NCBI RefSeq assembly: GCF_036227325.1
Contig: NZ_CP109467.1
Coordinates: forward strand, 496,001 to 560,000
Origin: Streptomyces sp. NBC_01465
Lineage (GTDB): Bacteria; Actinomycetota; Actinomycetes; Streptomycetales; Streptomycetaceae
Direction: 5' to 3'
Length of the DNA stretch: 64,000 bases
Position 1 is the first letter of the stretch. Each line of letters starts with the position of its first letter. Below, in pieces: positions 53,868 through 62,752 of the stretch. The translations under genes were made by a program, and so were the position numbers. A model generated the notes under the pieces. It was not told the origin of the DNA and did no database searches. It saw only the letters and a list, made by a program, of their open reading frames with translations.

Positions 53868-56800
53868 GTGGCGGTCGAGGAGAAGCACGGATTCTGCACG
53901 CTGTGCAAGTCGCGGTGCGGAGCGGTCTACACGATCGAGGACGGCCGGCTCACCGGCGTACGCCCCGACCCCGGGCACCCGACCGGTGCCGCGATGTGCC
54001 CGAAGGGGCGGTCCGCGCCCGAGATCGCGCACAGCACCCGCCGGCTGACCACTCCCCTGCGGCGTACACACCCGAAGTCGGACCCCGACCCGGGCTGGGA
54101 GGCCATCTCCTGGGACGAGGCGATGAGCGAGATCGCCGGCAGGATCGGTGCGATCGCCGAGGAGAGCGGGCCCGAGGCGGTGGCCTTCGCGGTGGCCACC
54201 CCGTCGGGGACGATGGTGTCCGACGCGACCGAGTGGATCGAGCGTTTCGTACGCCACTTCGGCAGTCCGAACACCGTCTACAGCGCGGAGATCTGCAACT
54301 GGCACAAGGATTTCGCGCACGCCTTCACCTTCGGCTCGCCCCTTCCGCCACCGGACTACGCGCACTCCGATCTCGCCCTGCTGTGGGGCTTCAACCCGGC
54401 CAAGACCTGGCTGTCGCAGTCCGCCGCCGTCTCCGCCGCCCAGGCGAACGGCATGAAGCTGGCCGTCGTCGACCCCCGCCGTTCCACCAGCGCTCTGCGC
54501 GCCGACCACTGGCTGCGGGTGCGGCCGGGCACGGACGCCGCACTGGCGCTGGGTCTGGCGAACCTGCTGATCGAGAACGGCACCTTCGACGAGGAGTTCG
54601 TACGCTCCTGGACCAACGCCCCGCTGCTGGTGCGGACCGGCACAGGACGGTTCCTGCGCGCCGCCGAACTCTCCGAGGGCGCCGACGGTTTCGCGGTGTG
54701 GGACGAGGAGACAGGCCTCGCCGAGCCGTACGACACCGGGCGCGCCGCCGTACGCCCGGAGCGTTTCGCGCTGCGCGGCGTGCACCGGGTCGTGACGCGT
54801 ACAGGACCGGCCGACTGCGTGCCCGCCTTCGAGCGGTACGCGGACGCCTGCGCCCAGTGGCCCGCCGGGCGGGTCGCGCGCACCACGTGGATCCCCGAGC
54901 GGGAGATCCGGGCCCTGGCCGCGGAGATCGGGGCCGCGCGTTCGGTGACGTACTACGGATGGACCGGCGTCGGTCAGAGCGCCAACGCCGCCCAGACGGA
55001 ACGCGCGCTGGCCACCCTGTACGCGCTGACCGGGTCGTACGACACCGAGGGCGGCAATCACGTCGCACCGCCGCCCCCGTACAACCCGGCCACCTCCTTC
55101 GCCCAGTTCGCGCCCGGGCAGCGGGCCAAGGCGCTGGGCCTGGACAGGCACCCCTTGGGGCCGCCCGCCTTCGGCTACATCAACGCCGGCGATCTGTGCC
55201 GCGCGATCGAGAACCACCAGCCGTACCAGGTGAGGGCGTTGATCGCCTTCGGCTCCAACCTCGTGGTGTCACAGCCCGATTCGGACCGGGTCGCGCGCGC
55301 CCTGCGGGAGCTGGAGTTCCAGGTCCACCTCGACCTGTTCGCCAACCCGACCAGTGCGAGCGCCGACATCGTGCTGCCGGTCAACAGCGCCTACGAGCAC
55401 GAGGCGCTGCGCTTCGGCTTCGAGATCAGCCACCGGGCCCAGGAACAGGTCCAGTTGAGGCCGCGCCTGGTGGAGCCGCAGGGCGAGTCCCGCTCGGACA
55501 CCGAGGTCGTCTTCGACCTCGCCTGCCGCCTCGGGATGGACGGCCTGTTCTTCGACGGGGACATCGAGGCGGCCTGGAACTGGCAGCTGGAACCGCTCGG
55601 CCTGACCGTCGAGGAGCTGCGCGGACGCCCCGGCGGCGTGCGCGTGCCCCGTCCCCTCGCCCACCGCAAGTACGCGGCCGAGGCGGGCGGCAGCGGGACG
55701 GTGGCCGGGTTCAACACGCCGACGCGCCGCGTCGAGCTGTACTCGGAGCGGCTGTGGGAGCACGGCTACCCGGCCGTGCCCGAGCACCACGACCCGGCCG
55801 CCACGGACACCGCGTTCCCTCTCGTCCTGACCTGCGCCAAGCACGGCTCCTTCGTCCACAGCCAGCACCGCGGCCTCACCTCGCTGCGCCGCCGGGCCAC
55901 CGATCCGTCCGTGGACATGAACCCGCGGACGGCCACCGCGCGCGGCATCGCCGAGGGCCAGTGGGTGGAGCTGTCCACGCGCCGGGGCGGCATCCGGCTG
56001 CGTGCCCGCTTCGACGACTCGCTGCACCCCTCGGTCGTGGTCGGCGAGTACGGCTGGTGGCAGGAGGCCACCGACCTGGCGCTGCCCGGCGCGGACCCGC
56101 TCGCCGCGACCGGCAGCAACTTCAACCGGCTCGTCGACCACGCGACCACCGACCCGCTGAGCGGTTCGGTTCCGCTGCGCTCCTCGGTGTGCGAGGTCCG
56201 CCCGGCGCCGGACGACGGCACCTGGACCGGGACCCGCCCCTTCACCGTCACGGCCCTGTCCGCGGAGGGCCCCGGCGTACGCACCCTGCGCCTGGAGCCG
56301 GCCGACGGCGGCCGGCTGCCCGACCACCGGCCCGGTCAGCACCTGACGGTCCGCGCCGAGGACGCCTCGGATACCGTCCGGGACCCGGCGGACGGCCGCA
56401 GCTACTCCCTCACGGGTGCTGCCACGGATCCGGACCGCATCGCCTACGGCCTCGCCGTACGCCACATCGCGGACGGTGCCTTCTCCCCGTACGTCCACGA
56501 AGAGCTCAAGGTCGGCGACCGCCTGCACCTCAGCGCCCCGCGCGGCGTCTTCTGCATCCCCACGCACACCGACACACCGGTGGTGCTGCTCGCCGGCGGC
56601 ATCGGCATCACTCCGTTCCTCAGTTACCTGGAGACACTGGCAGCGACGGGCGGAACCGTCCCCGAGGTAGTCCTCCACTACGGAAACGCCGGCTCGGCCG
56701 ACCACCCGTTCAGGGACCGCCTGCGCGAACTCCGTTCCCGTATCGGCACGTTGAGGATCGTCAACCACTACGCCGAGCCCGCGGAGACCGACGTGCCCGG

Positions 56801-57263
56801 CCGCGACTTCGACCGCCGCGGCTTCATCACCGCCGACGACATCGCCCCCGATCTGATCGCCCGCCGCGCCCGCTTCTACCTCTGCGGCCCCGAAACGATG
56901 CTCGCCTCACTCACCGACGGGCTGACGGCCCGGGGCGTACCGCGCTTCGAGATCTTCAGCGAGAAGTTCCGCGCCGCACAGCGCGAGGTCACCGTCCCGG
57001 ACGACGCCGCCTTCACCGTGCGCTTCGCCCGCTCCGACCGCGAGATCACCTGGCGGAAGGGGGACGGCACCCTCCTCGCCCTCGGAGAGGGCGCGGGCCT
57101 CGCACTGCCCAGCGGCTGCCGCGTCGGCCAGTGCGAGAGCTGCGCCTGTACGGTCCTGAAGGGCGAGGCCGCCCACCTGGTCACCCCGTCGCCGGACCTC
57201 CCCGACACCGAGGTCCTGACCTGCCAGTCCGTCCCGGTGTCCGACCTGGTCCTCGACGCCTGA
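53868..57263 (+). CDS. Molybdopterin oxidoreductase fused to FNR-type reductase and 2Fe-2S ferredoxin
   Basis: 1131-aa three-part enzyme. Residues 1-~760: Mo-bisMGD oxidoreductase (NasA/FdhF class) with 4Fe-4S ligands C10, C13, C17, C44 and a probable Mo-ligand Cys at 143 in SAEICNWHKD. About 785-1030: flavodoxin-reductase/phthalate-dioxygenase-reductase type domain with GRSYSLTG for FAD and AGGIGITPFLS for NAD(P). About 1040-1131: plant-type ferredoxin, C-RVGQ-C-ES-C plus distal Cys in LTCQSVP. This would let one chain pass electrons from NAD(P)H through FAD and 2Fe-2S to the Mo site. Start GTG 53868 follows GGAGG at 6 nt. Substrate unknown (nitrate, an N-oxide or an organic acid are possible). 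No accessory or membrane subunits adjoin. Confidence 0.88.
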   Translation: MAVEEKHGFCTLCKSRCGAVYTIEDGRLTGVRPDPGHPTGAAMCPKGRSAPEIAHSTRRLTTPLRRTHPKSDPDPGWEAISWDEAMSEIAGRIGAIAEESGPEAVAFAVATPSGTMVSDATEWIERFVRHFGSPNTVYSAEICNWHKDFAHAFTFGSPLPPPDYAHSDLALLWGFNPAKTWLSQSAAVSAAQANGMKLAVVDPRRSTSALRADHWLRVRPGTDAALALGLANLLIENGTFDEEFVRSWTNAPLLVRTGTGRFLRAAELSEGADGFAVWDEETGLAEPYDTGRAAVRPERFALRGVHRVVTRTGPADCVPAFERYADACAQWPAGRVARTTWIPEREIRALAAEIGAARSVTYYGWTGVGQSANAAQTERALATLYALTGSYDTEGGNHVAPPPPYNPATSFAQFAPGQRAKALGLDRHPLGPPAFGYINAGDLCRAIENHQPYQVRALIAFGSNLVVSQPDSDRVARALRELEFQVHLDLFANPTSASADIVLPVNSAYEHEALRFGFEISHRAQEQVQLRPRLVEPQGESRSDTEVVFDLACRLGMDGLFFDGDIEAAWNWQLEPLGLTVEELRGRPGGVRVPRPLAHRKYAAEAGGSGTVAGFNTPTRRVELYSERLWEHGYPAVPEHHDPAATDTAFPLVLTCAKHGSFVHSQHRGLTSLRRRATDPSVDMNPRTATARGIAEGQWVELSTRRGGIRLRARFDDSLHPSVVVGEYGWWQEATDLALPGADPLAATGSNFNRLVDHATTDPLSGSVPLRSSVCEVRPAPDDGTWTGTRPFTVTALSAEGPGVRTLRLEPADGGRLPDHRPGQHLTVRAEDASDTVRDPADGRSYSLTGAATDPDRIAYGLAVRHIADGAFSPYVHEELKVGDRLHLSAPRGVFCIPTHTDTPVVLLAGGIGITPFLSYLETLAATGGTVPEVVLHYGNAGSADHPFRDRLRELRSRIGTLRIVNHYAEPAETDVPGRDFDRRGFITADDIAPDLIARRARFYLCGPETMLASLTDGLTARGVPRFEIFSEKFRAAQREVTVPDDAAFTVRFARSDREITWRKGDGTLLALGEGAGLALPSGCRVGQCESCACTVLKGEAAHLVTPSPDLPDTEVLTCQSVPVSDLVLDA

Positions 57264-57276
57264 GCGATTGCCGGTC

Positions 57277-57993
57277 TCAGGCGGTGCCGTACACGTCCAG
57301 CCGCCCGCACATCCCGAACTTCCCCCGGGCCGAGGGCTGTTCGGCCCTTACCTCGGCGGCGGCGAGGTACGTGGCGTCCCCCGTCGCGAGCCGGTCCAGC
57401 TGCTCCCCCGTCGCGGCGGACGCGGCGGCGGCTCCCTGCTCCCACCGCGTACGCCATGCGTCGAGGCGATGGCGTACGAGTGCGGCGGCCGCCTCGTGGA
57501 ACGCCGCCAGTTCGGCGGGGTCCTCGGCGGCGCGGAGTCTCCGGTAGCCCTCGATCGCGAGGTCGCGGCGGGCGCGCGCCACCCGCTCCTGTTCGGCCTC
57601 GGGTGCGTCGAGCGGGATCGCGGTGGCGGCCGCGTACGTCCCGGGGTCGGTCAGATACTGCGGTGGCAGCGTCAGCACCGCGTCCCCCGCCTCCGGCAGG
57701 CCGCTGTTCTGCATCAGGACGACGATGCGCAGGGCATCCTCGTTGACGAGGCGGTGGATGGTGCCGGGCGTGAACCAGGCGACCGTGCCCTCCGCGAGCG
57801 GCGTGCTCTCGAACCCGGAGGCGGTGAGCGTCTGGACGGCGCCGCGGCCGGCCGTGACGACGTACCCCTCGCTGCACGTCAGATGCAGGTGCGGGGTGCC
57901 GCCGCAGAGCCCGTCGGACGCGGGCCAGTCGTAGACGGTGAGGTGCGAGACCGCCACGCCTCCCGGCAGTCCTTGGTACCCCGGGGCGCTCAC
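57277..57993 (-). CDS. Cupin domain protein
   Basis: 238-aa protein with a cupin in its first half: GGTPHLHLTCSEGYVVTAGRG (metal His-x-His and Glu of motif 1) and TVAWFTPGTIHRLVNEDAL (motif 2 with PGTIH). C-terminal half is helical. It may bind a sugar or sugar acid; no enzyme activity is certain. GTG chosen at 57993, within a GTGA overlap with the DUF6807 gene; GTG 57996 is an alternative. Last gene of a three-gene operon 60064-57277. Confidence 0.82.
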   Translation of the reverse strand: MSAPGYQGLPGGVAVSHLTVYDWPASDGLCGGTPHLHLTCSEGYVVTAGRGAVQTLTASGFESTPLAEGTVAWFTPGTIHRLVNEDALRIVVLMQNSGLPEAGDAVLTLPPQYLTDPGTYAAATAIPLDAPEAEQERVARARRDLAIEGYRRLRAAEDPAELAAFHEAAAALVRHRLDAWRTRWEQGAAAASAATGEQLDRLATGDATYLAAAEVRAEQPSARGKFGMCGRLDVYGTA

Positions 57994-58922
57994 CACGGGT
58001 GCTCCGCAAGGTACTTGGCGATCTCGGGGCGCTCCCAGGAGCCCTCCGCGACGACCACCCGGTAGCGGCGGGTGAGGGTGTCGCCGGGGGCCAGGACGAG
58101 TTCGTCGTGGAAGGCGAGGGAGGGCGCGACCGCGGCGAAGGGGTCGTTGCGTACGAACCAGTGGGCGGGGTGGCTGCCCCGCTCCCCCGCGTGGCCGTTC
58201 TCCGGTGCGTGCTCGAAGACGAGGGTGGCGTACCCGTCCGCGCCGTCGTGCTCACCGGTGTACGCGAGCCAGGGTGCCTGCGCGCCCATCACCTGCGGGC
58301 CCTCGTCGTCCGCGGTCTGGATGCGTCCGTCACGGAAGGCGCGCGGGCCGCGCCAGAACAGGCCTGTGTACCCGGCGAGTTCACGGCCTTGGGTGGTGGG
58401 GCTGCCGAAGCGGAGCGGTTCGGAGCGCCGGTTGGTGACGGCGCTGGTCCAGGTGAGGGCCCAGGATCCGGAGTCCGCGTCGACGTCGTGGACCTCGATG
58501 CGGCGGGACTCGTCGGCCCACAGGTCGCCGTTGTGCGGGTGCCAGGTGAGCCGCTCGGCGATGACGGTCCTGTCCTCGTCGGAGGACAGTTCGTCGAAGG
58601 CGACATGCGCCATGGAGCCGACCCGTTCGGGCAGGGCGAGATAACCCTCGCCGTGCACATAGGTGTTGCCGCCCCACAGGTTCTGGCCCGAGAGGTGCGA
58701 GGCGGTCATCTGCAGGCCCTTGTGCCAGCGGTGGTCGTTGGGCCGGTAGTCGGTGACCACGTGGTCGGCCAGGGTCCTGAGCGGGTGCAGATACGGCTTC
58801 GGCGCCTCCCAGTCCGCCTCGGGCCGGTAGACGTACGCGAAGAGTTCCACGCCCGTGGCGGGGTCGCCGACCGTGATCCGGTCGCCGTGCGTGTGGACGA
58901 GTCGGAGCGGGCCGCGGCTCAT
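57990..58922 (-). CDS. DUF6807 (PmoA-like) family protein
   Basis: 310-aa all-beta protein of the family named after PmoA, common beside Gfo/Idh dehydrogenases in sugar-utilisation operons of actinomycetes; biochemical role not established to my knowledge. Features: FAYVYRPEADWEAPKPYLHPL, DHRWHKGLQMTASHL, QTADDEGPQVMGAQAPWL, and C-terminal FHDELVLAPGDTLTRRYRVV. The His/Asp-rich front face suggests a sugar- or metal-binding site. Starts in a 4-nt overlap with the Gfo/Idh stop. Confidence 0.8.
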   Translation of the reverse strand: MSRGPLRLVHTHGDRITVGDPATGVELFAYVYRPEADWEAPKPYLHPLRTLADHVVTDYRPNDHRWHKGLQMTASHLSGQNLWGGNTYVHGEGYLALPERVGSMAHVAFDELSSDEDRTVIAERLTWHPHNGDLWADESRRIEVHDVDADSGSWALTWTSAVTNRRSEPLRFGSPTTQGRELAGYTGLFWRGPRAFRDGRIQTADDEGPQVMGAQAPWLAYTGEHDGADGYATLVFEHAPENGHAGERGSHPAHWFVRNDPFAAVAPSLAFHDELVLAPGDTLTRRYRVVVAEGSWERPEIAKYLAEHPW

Positions 58923-60064
58923 GCGTGTGCCTCCTCGGTACGCGTGGACGGGGACCAGCCGGGGGCGCCACCGTGGAGGGCGGTGTAGTACGGGTCGCCG
59001 GGGCCGATGTCGCCGGCGCGCACGGTGGTGTCGGTGAAGGCGGACTTGTACAGGGCGGAGATCAGTTCCAGGCTGGTCCGGCCGTCGGCGCCGCTGCTGC
59101 GGGGGCGCTCCCCCGCGCGGATCGAGGCGACGAGTTCGCGCAGCTGGGCGAGGTGGGAGCTGGGTACGTCGGGGCCGAAGTCCCGCCAGGCGGCGGCCTG
59201 TTCATCGGGTACGCCGGGGGCGGGCGTGATGCGCCAGTCGTCGTTCCCGTAACCGTACAGATGCGTGAGCTCCAGCGTGGCCCGCTCGCAGTCGATGCGG
59301 ATACGGCTGACCTCGTCGGGGCTGAGCACGCTGTTCACCACGGTGGCCAGCGCGCCGTTGCGGAAGCGGACCAGGGCGGTGGAGACGTCCTCGGTCTCCA
59401 CGTCGTGCACGAGCCGCCCCGCCATGGCCCGCACCTCGGCCCAGGGGCCGAGGATGTCGAGCAGCAGATCCATCTGGTGGATGCCGTGCCCCATGGCGGG
59501 CCCGCCGCCCTCGGTGGCCCAACGGCCGCGCCAGGGAACGGAGTAGTAGGCGTCGTTGCGGTACCAGGTGGTCTGGCAGTGCGCGACCAGGGGACGGCCG
59601 ACCTCCCCGTCGGCCAGCAGCTTCCTGACGTGGCGGGCGCCGGAGCCGAAGCGGTGCTGGAAGACGATGGCCGCGTACGGACCGCCGTCCTGCCCCTCGG
59701 CGGCCTCGATCGCGTCGAATTCCTCCAGCGACGGGCACGGGGGCTTCTCGCACCAGACCCACGCACCCGACCGCAGCGCGGTGACGGTCTGCTCGCGGTG
59801 CAGGGTGGGCGGGGTGCAGATGGTGACCAGGTCCGGCTGCTGCTCGTCGAGCATCCGCTGCAGATCGGTGTACGCGTTCGGGATGTCCCCCTCCGCGCAG
59901 AAGCGGCGTACGGCGTCGTCGTCGATGTCCACGGCGGCGACGACCTCCAGCGGCACACCCTCGGCGGCCAGCTGCCGGAGCGCCGGGAGGTGACTGCCGC
60001 GGGCGATGCCACCGGCGCCGACCAGGGCGGCCTTCAGCGGACGGTTCTCATCGGTGGGGCGCAT
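58919..60064 (-). CDS. Gfo/Idh/MocA family oxidoreductase
   Basis: 381-aa NAD(P)-dependent sugar/inositol-type dehydrogenase: N-terminal Rossmann ALVGAGGIARGSHLPAL, ITICTPPTLH region (TICTPPTLHREQTV), cofactor Lys in CEKPPCPSLEEF, and catalytic GHGIHQMDLLLDILG. Start at ATG 60064; upstream frame has no support. First gene of an operon with DUF6807 and cupin genes. An AAGCGCTT palindrome 50 bp upstream implies LacI control, probably by the regulator at 62753. Confidence 0.9.
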   Translation of the reverse strand: MRPTDENRPLKAALVGAGGIARGSHLPALRQLAAEGVPLEVVAAVDIDDDAVRRFCAEGDIPNAYTDLQRMLDEQQPDLVTICTPPTLHREQTVTALRSGAWVWCEKPPCPSLEEFDAIEAAEGQDGGPYAAIVFQHRFGSGARHVRKLLADGEVGRPLVAHCQTTWYRNDAYYSVPWRGRWATEGGGPAMGHGIHQMDLLLDILGPWAEVRAMAGRLVHDVETEDVSTALVRFRNGALATVVNSVLSPDEVSRIRIDCERATLELTHLYGYGNDDWRITPAPGVPDEQAAAWRDFGPDVPSSHLAQLRELVASIRAGERPRSSGADGRTSLELISALYKSAFTDTTVRAGDIGPGDPYYTALHGGAPGWSPSTRTEEAHA

Positions 60065-60113
60065 GGACGCGATCAACACTCCATCAGGCGTGCGGGCGCC
60101 GACCGGAGATGGC

Positions 60114-60121
60114 AAGCGCTT
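60114..60121 (-). promoter_or_regulatory. AAGCGCTT palindrome before the Gfo/Idh operon
   Basis: CG-centred palindrome AAGCGCTT in GAAAGCGCTTGCC context on the minus strand, 50 nt upstream of the Gfo/Idh ATG; a typical LacI/GalR operator core, comparable to the GCGC core in the operators at 62697-62721. Confidence 0.65.
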
Positions 60122-60193
60122 TCTTCGCGTCGAACCTAAGCAGGGGTCGAGCGACCGGTCAACAGGCCCGCACGCGCCGATGTGCCGGAACTC

Positions 60194-60934
60194 CTACGAC
60201 AGCACCGCCGGTTCGGGGACCCTCGCGGCACGGAACCGCGTCGTGCGGCGCAGCTGGAAACCGAGCGACTCGTACAGCCGGATCGCGTTCGTATTGCGCG
60301 CGGCGGTGTGCAGGAACGGTGTCTCGCCGCGCTCCCTGATCCCGGCGGCGACGGACCGCACGAGCCGCCCGGCCAGCCCCTGACCGCGCTGGTCGGCGTC
60401 GGTGCACACGGCGCTGATCTCGGTCCAGCCCGGCAGGTGCAGCCGCTCCCCGGCCATCGCGACGAGCACGCCGCCGCGCCGGATGCCGAGGTACGTGCCG
60501 AGTTCGATGGTGCGCGCCTCGAACGGCCCCGGCCTGGTGCGCTCCACGAGGGCGAGCATCTCCGGTACGTCGGCCGGGGTGAGCAGAACCGCCTCCGGAT
60601 CGTGCACCGCGTCCACCGACACGTCGACGAGCTGCACGCCGGGCATGTCCTGCGTCAGCTCCCAGCCGTCCGGCAGCGAGCGCGTCGTGCCCGGCAGCGG
60701 CACCTCGGCGCCGGGACCGGCGAAAGCGGCGAGGTCCGCCCAGTCCTCGGGACCCGGGTCGTCGGGCAGCGCCAGCCAGGGCGAGACGTCGACCGGATAG
60801 CGCAGCACCCGGCCGCGCCGCTCGGCGAGATGCGCGTGCGGTCCGGTCAGCGCCGCGTACGCGGGGTTGTCGAGCGGGTGCGCCGTCTCACCCGAGGCGG
60901 GCGCGGACGCCCTCCCCTCGTACGTCTCCGTCAT
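60194..60934 (-). CDS. GNAT family N-acetyltransferase
   Basis: 246-aa protein; the GNAT fold is C-terminal (about 120-235) with AVCTDADQRGQGLAGRLVRS binding acetyl-CoA and LHTAARNTNAIRLYESLGF after it. The N-terminal 100 residues (PLDNPAYAALTGPHAHLAER) match the FR47-like group. Substrate unknown. Single gene; divergent from deformylase. Confidence 0.87.
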   Translation of the reverse strand: MTETYEGRASAPASGETAHPLDNPAYAALTGPHAHLAERRGRVLRYPVDVSPWLALPDDPGPEDWADLAAFAGPGAEVPLPGTTRSLPDGWELTQDMPGVQLVDVSVDAVHDPEAVLLTPADVPEMLALVERTRPGPFEARTIELGTYLGIRRGGVLVAMAGERLHLPGWTEISAVCTDADQRGQGLAGRLVRSVAAGIRERGETPFLHTAARNTNAIRLYESLGFQLRRTTRFRAARVPEPAVLS

Positions 60935-61102
60935 CGGACCCCTTCCGTGGTGGCTTCTCTCTTCTCATGAAACCCCCAGGTCAGGGCCGCACATTCCCCA
61001 CCACACGCAGTGTTCACGAGGTCGCAACGCGTTCATGCGACCGCAATACGGCCGTAGGGTTTCCCCGTTGCCGAGCGGTCATCGCATTGGCATGCTGGCC
61101 CG

Positions 61103-61750
61103 ATGCCCTCCACGCCATTGAGTGACCACGTCGAGGCCCTGCTCTCCGCCGAGGGTCCGCTGCCGATCGTCGCCGCGGGCGACCCCGTGCTGCGCCGCCC
61201 CACCGAGCCCCTGGACGGACAGCTCTCCGACGACCAGCTGGCCAGGCTGATCGAGGCGATGCGGATCACGATGCACGCGGCGCCCGGCGTGGGCCTGGCC
61301 GCACCGCAGATCGGCCTGCCGCTGCGCCTGGCGGTCATCGAGGACCCGGCGAACGTGGCGGACGACGTACGTACCGCACGCGGCCGCGTCCCTCAGCCGT
61401 TCCGGGTCCTGGTCAATCCGTCGTACGAGGCCGTGGGCGAGCGCCGGGCCGCCTTCTACGAGGGGTGCCTGAGCGTGCCCGGCTACCAGGCCGTGGTCGC
61501 CCGGCACGAGCGGGTGCGTCTGCGCGCCCTGGACGAGCTGGGGCGCACGGTGGACGAGGAGTTCGGCGGCTGGCCCGCGCGGATCGTCCAGCACGAGACG
61601 GACCATCTCGACGGCACGCTCTACCTGGACCGCGCCGAGCTGCGCTCCCTGTCGTCCACGCAGTCGCAGACGGCGCTGGAGCGCTGGGCGCAGCCGACTC
61701 CCCAACTGGCGGCGACCGAGCTGGGATTCACGCTGCCCGGAGCGCGCTGA
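61103..61750 (+). CDS. def: Peptide deformylase
   Basis: 215-aa metalloenzyme removing the N-formyl group from nascent proteins. Three motifs: GVGLAAPQIG, EGCLSVPGY with the metal Cys, QHETDHLDGTLY with two metal His and catalytic Glu. Probably one of several paralogues as is usual in Streptomyces. An inverted repeat GGTCGCA-N9-TGCGACC lies at 61020-61042 in its upstream region. Confidence 0.95.
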   Translation: MPSTPLSDHVEALLSAEGPLPIVAAGDPVLRRPTEPLDGQLSDDQLARLIEAMRITMHAAPGVGLAAPQIGLPLRLAVIEDPANVADDVRTARGRVPQPFRVLVNPSYEAVGERRAAFYEGCLSVPGYQAVVARHERVRLRALDELGRTVDEEFGGWPARIVQHETDHLDGTLYLDRAELRSLSSTQSQTALERWAQPTPQLAATELGFTLPGAR

Positions 61751-61753
61751 CCG

Positions 61754-62548
61754 TCAGGCGAACTCCGGCATGTCGCCCTTCGTCGACGAGACGTCGATGA
61801 ACGAGAACACGGCGCCCTGCGGATCGGCGACCGTGGCCATCCGGCCGAAGGGGCTGTCCAGCGGCCCGAAGTAGACCTGCCCGCCGAGGCGTTGGACGGC
61901 CTCCACGGCCGCGTCGCAGTCCTCGACGACGAAGTACACGTTCACCCACGGCGGGGCCTTGTCCGGGAACTGGTCCGTCATCTTCAGCCGGCCCATCACC
62001 GGCGGCCCGCCGAGCTGCCACACGTCGAAGTCCACGTGCTCGTCGGCCATCTTCTCGACCTGGTACGGGAAGACCGACGTGAAGAACGCGTCGGCCTTCT
62101 CCGTGTCCCGGGTGGTGACCTCGGCCCAGCAGAACGCGCCGGGCTCGTTGACCTTCTCGAAGCCCTCGTGGGAGTCGGGCTGCCAGAGGCTGAAGTACAC
62201 ACCGCTGGGGTCCTGCACGGTGACCATGGTGCCGAAGTCGCCGACCTGCATCGGTTCCATCAGCAGGGTGCCGCCCGCGTTCTTGATCCGCTCGGCGGCC
62301 GCTGCGATGTCCGGCGTCGCCAGGTACAGGTTCCAGGCCGCCGGGACGTCTTCCATACCGGGCATCTGCGGCGACAGCGCGGCGACGTGCTTGCCGTCCG
62401 AGGTCTTGGCCTGCGTGTAGTTGCCGAACTCCTCGGAGCCCGGATCGTAGGACCAGCCGAGGAGCTCGGCGTAGAAGGCCTTCGCGGCCTCCAGGTCGGG
62501 GAACATGGCGTCGGCCCATACGGGCGCGCCCTCCGGTTGCACGGGCAT
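61754..62548 (-). CDS. Two-module VOC family protein
   Basis: 264-aa protein with two glyoxalase/bleomycin-resistance modules. First: PVWADAMFPDLEAAKAFYAEL (split here by fold); second from about residue 135: FCWAEVTTRDTEKADAFFTS, with VNVYFVVEDCDAAVEAVQRL and DSPFGRMATVADPQGAVFS at the end. Related to hydrolase-type YdeP/27-kDa antigen Cfp30B proteins of actinomycetes; function unproven. Convergent with def (3-nt gap). Confidence 0.87.
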   Translation of the reverse strand: MPVQPEGAPVWADAMFPDLEAAKAFYAELLGWSYDPGSEEFGNYTQAKTSDGKHVAALSPQMPGMEDVPAAWNLYLATPDIAAAAERIKNAGGTLLMEPMQVGDFGTMVTVQDPSGVYFSLWQPDSHEGFEKVNEPGAFCWAEVTTRDTEKADAFFTSVFPYQVEKMADEHVDFDVWQLGGPPVMGRLKMTDQFPDKAPPWVNVYFVVEDCDAAVEAVQRLGGQVYFGPLDSPFGRMATVADPQGAVFSFIDVSSTKGDMPEFA

Positions 62549-62661
62549 TGCGCGACCCTTCCCTCGGATGCACCGGGCACGACGGGGCCCGGCGGTCGGG
62601 CTTCCACGCTAGGCGTGCGGGCCCTTGATCGCGATCTGTACGGAAAGTTGTGCCGCACTCC

Positions 62662-62721
62662 TTGACGCCGTGCCCCGCTGCCTCCACAGTGCTCGTTAAT
62701 GCGCATTAGTAATGCGCATTA
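62662..62721 (+). promoter_or_regulatory. lacI-gene promoter with double palindromic operator
   Basis: -35 TTGACG (62662-62667), 17-nt spacer, -10 CACAGT (62685-62690), then two perfect 12-bp palindromes TAATGCGCATTA at 62697-62708 and 62710-62721, centres 13 bp apart. The combined unit is itself nearly palindromic. It overlaps +1, so repression of the downstream genes by a LacI protein, likely itself, is expected. Confidence 0.82.
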
Positions 62722-62752
62722 ACGACGGTGTACGAGCAAGGGAGCAGCAGGC

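Noticed and set aside
53831..57547. 1238-codon frame overlapping the molybdoenzyme on the same strand.
   Set aside because: It is the +1 shadow: Arg/Pro-rich, no motifs, while the chosen frame contains all cofactor motifs.
61020..61042. GGTCGCA-N9-TGCGACC inverted repeat before def as an operator.
   Set aside because: A single 7-bp repeat in very GC-rich DNA with no regulator gene nearby; kept only as a note.
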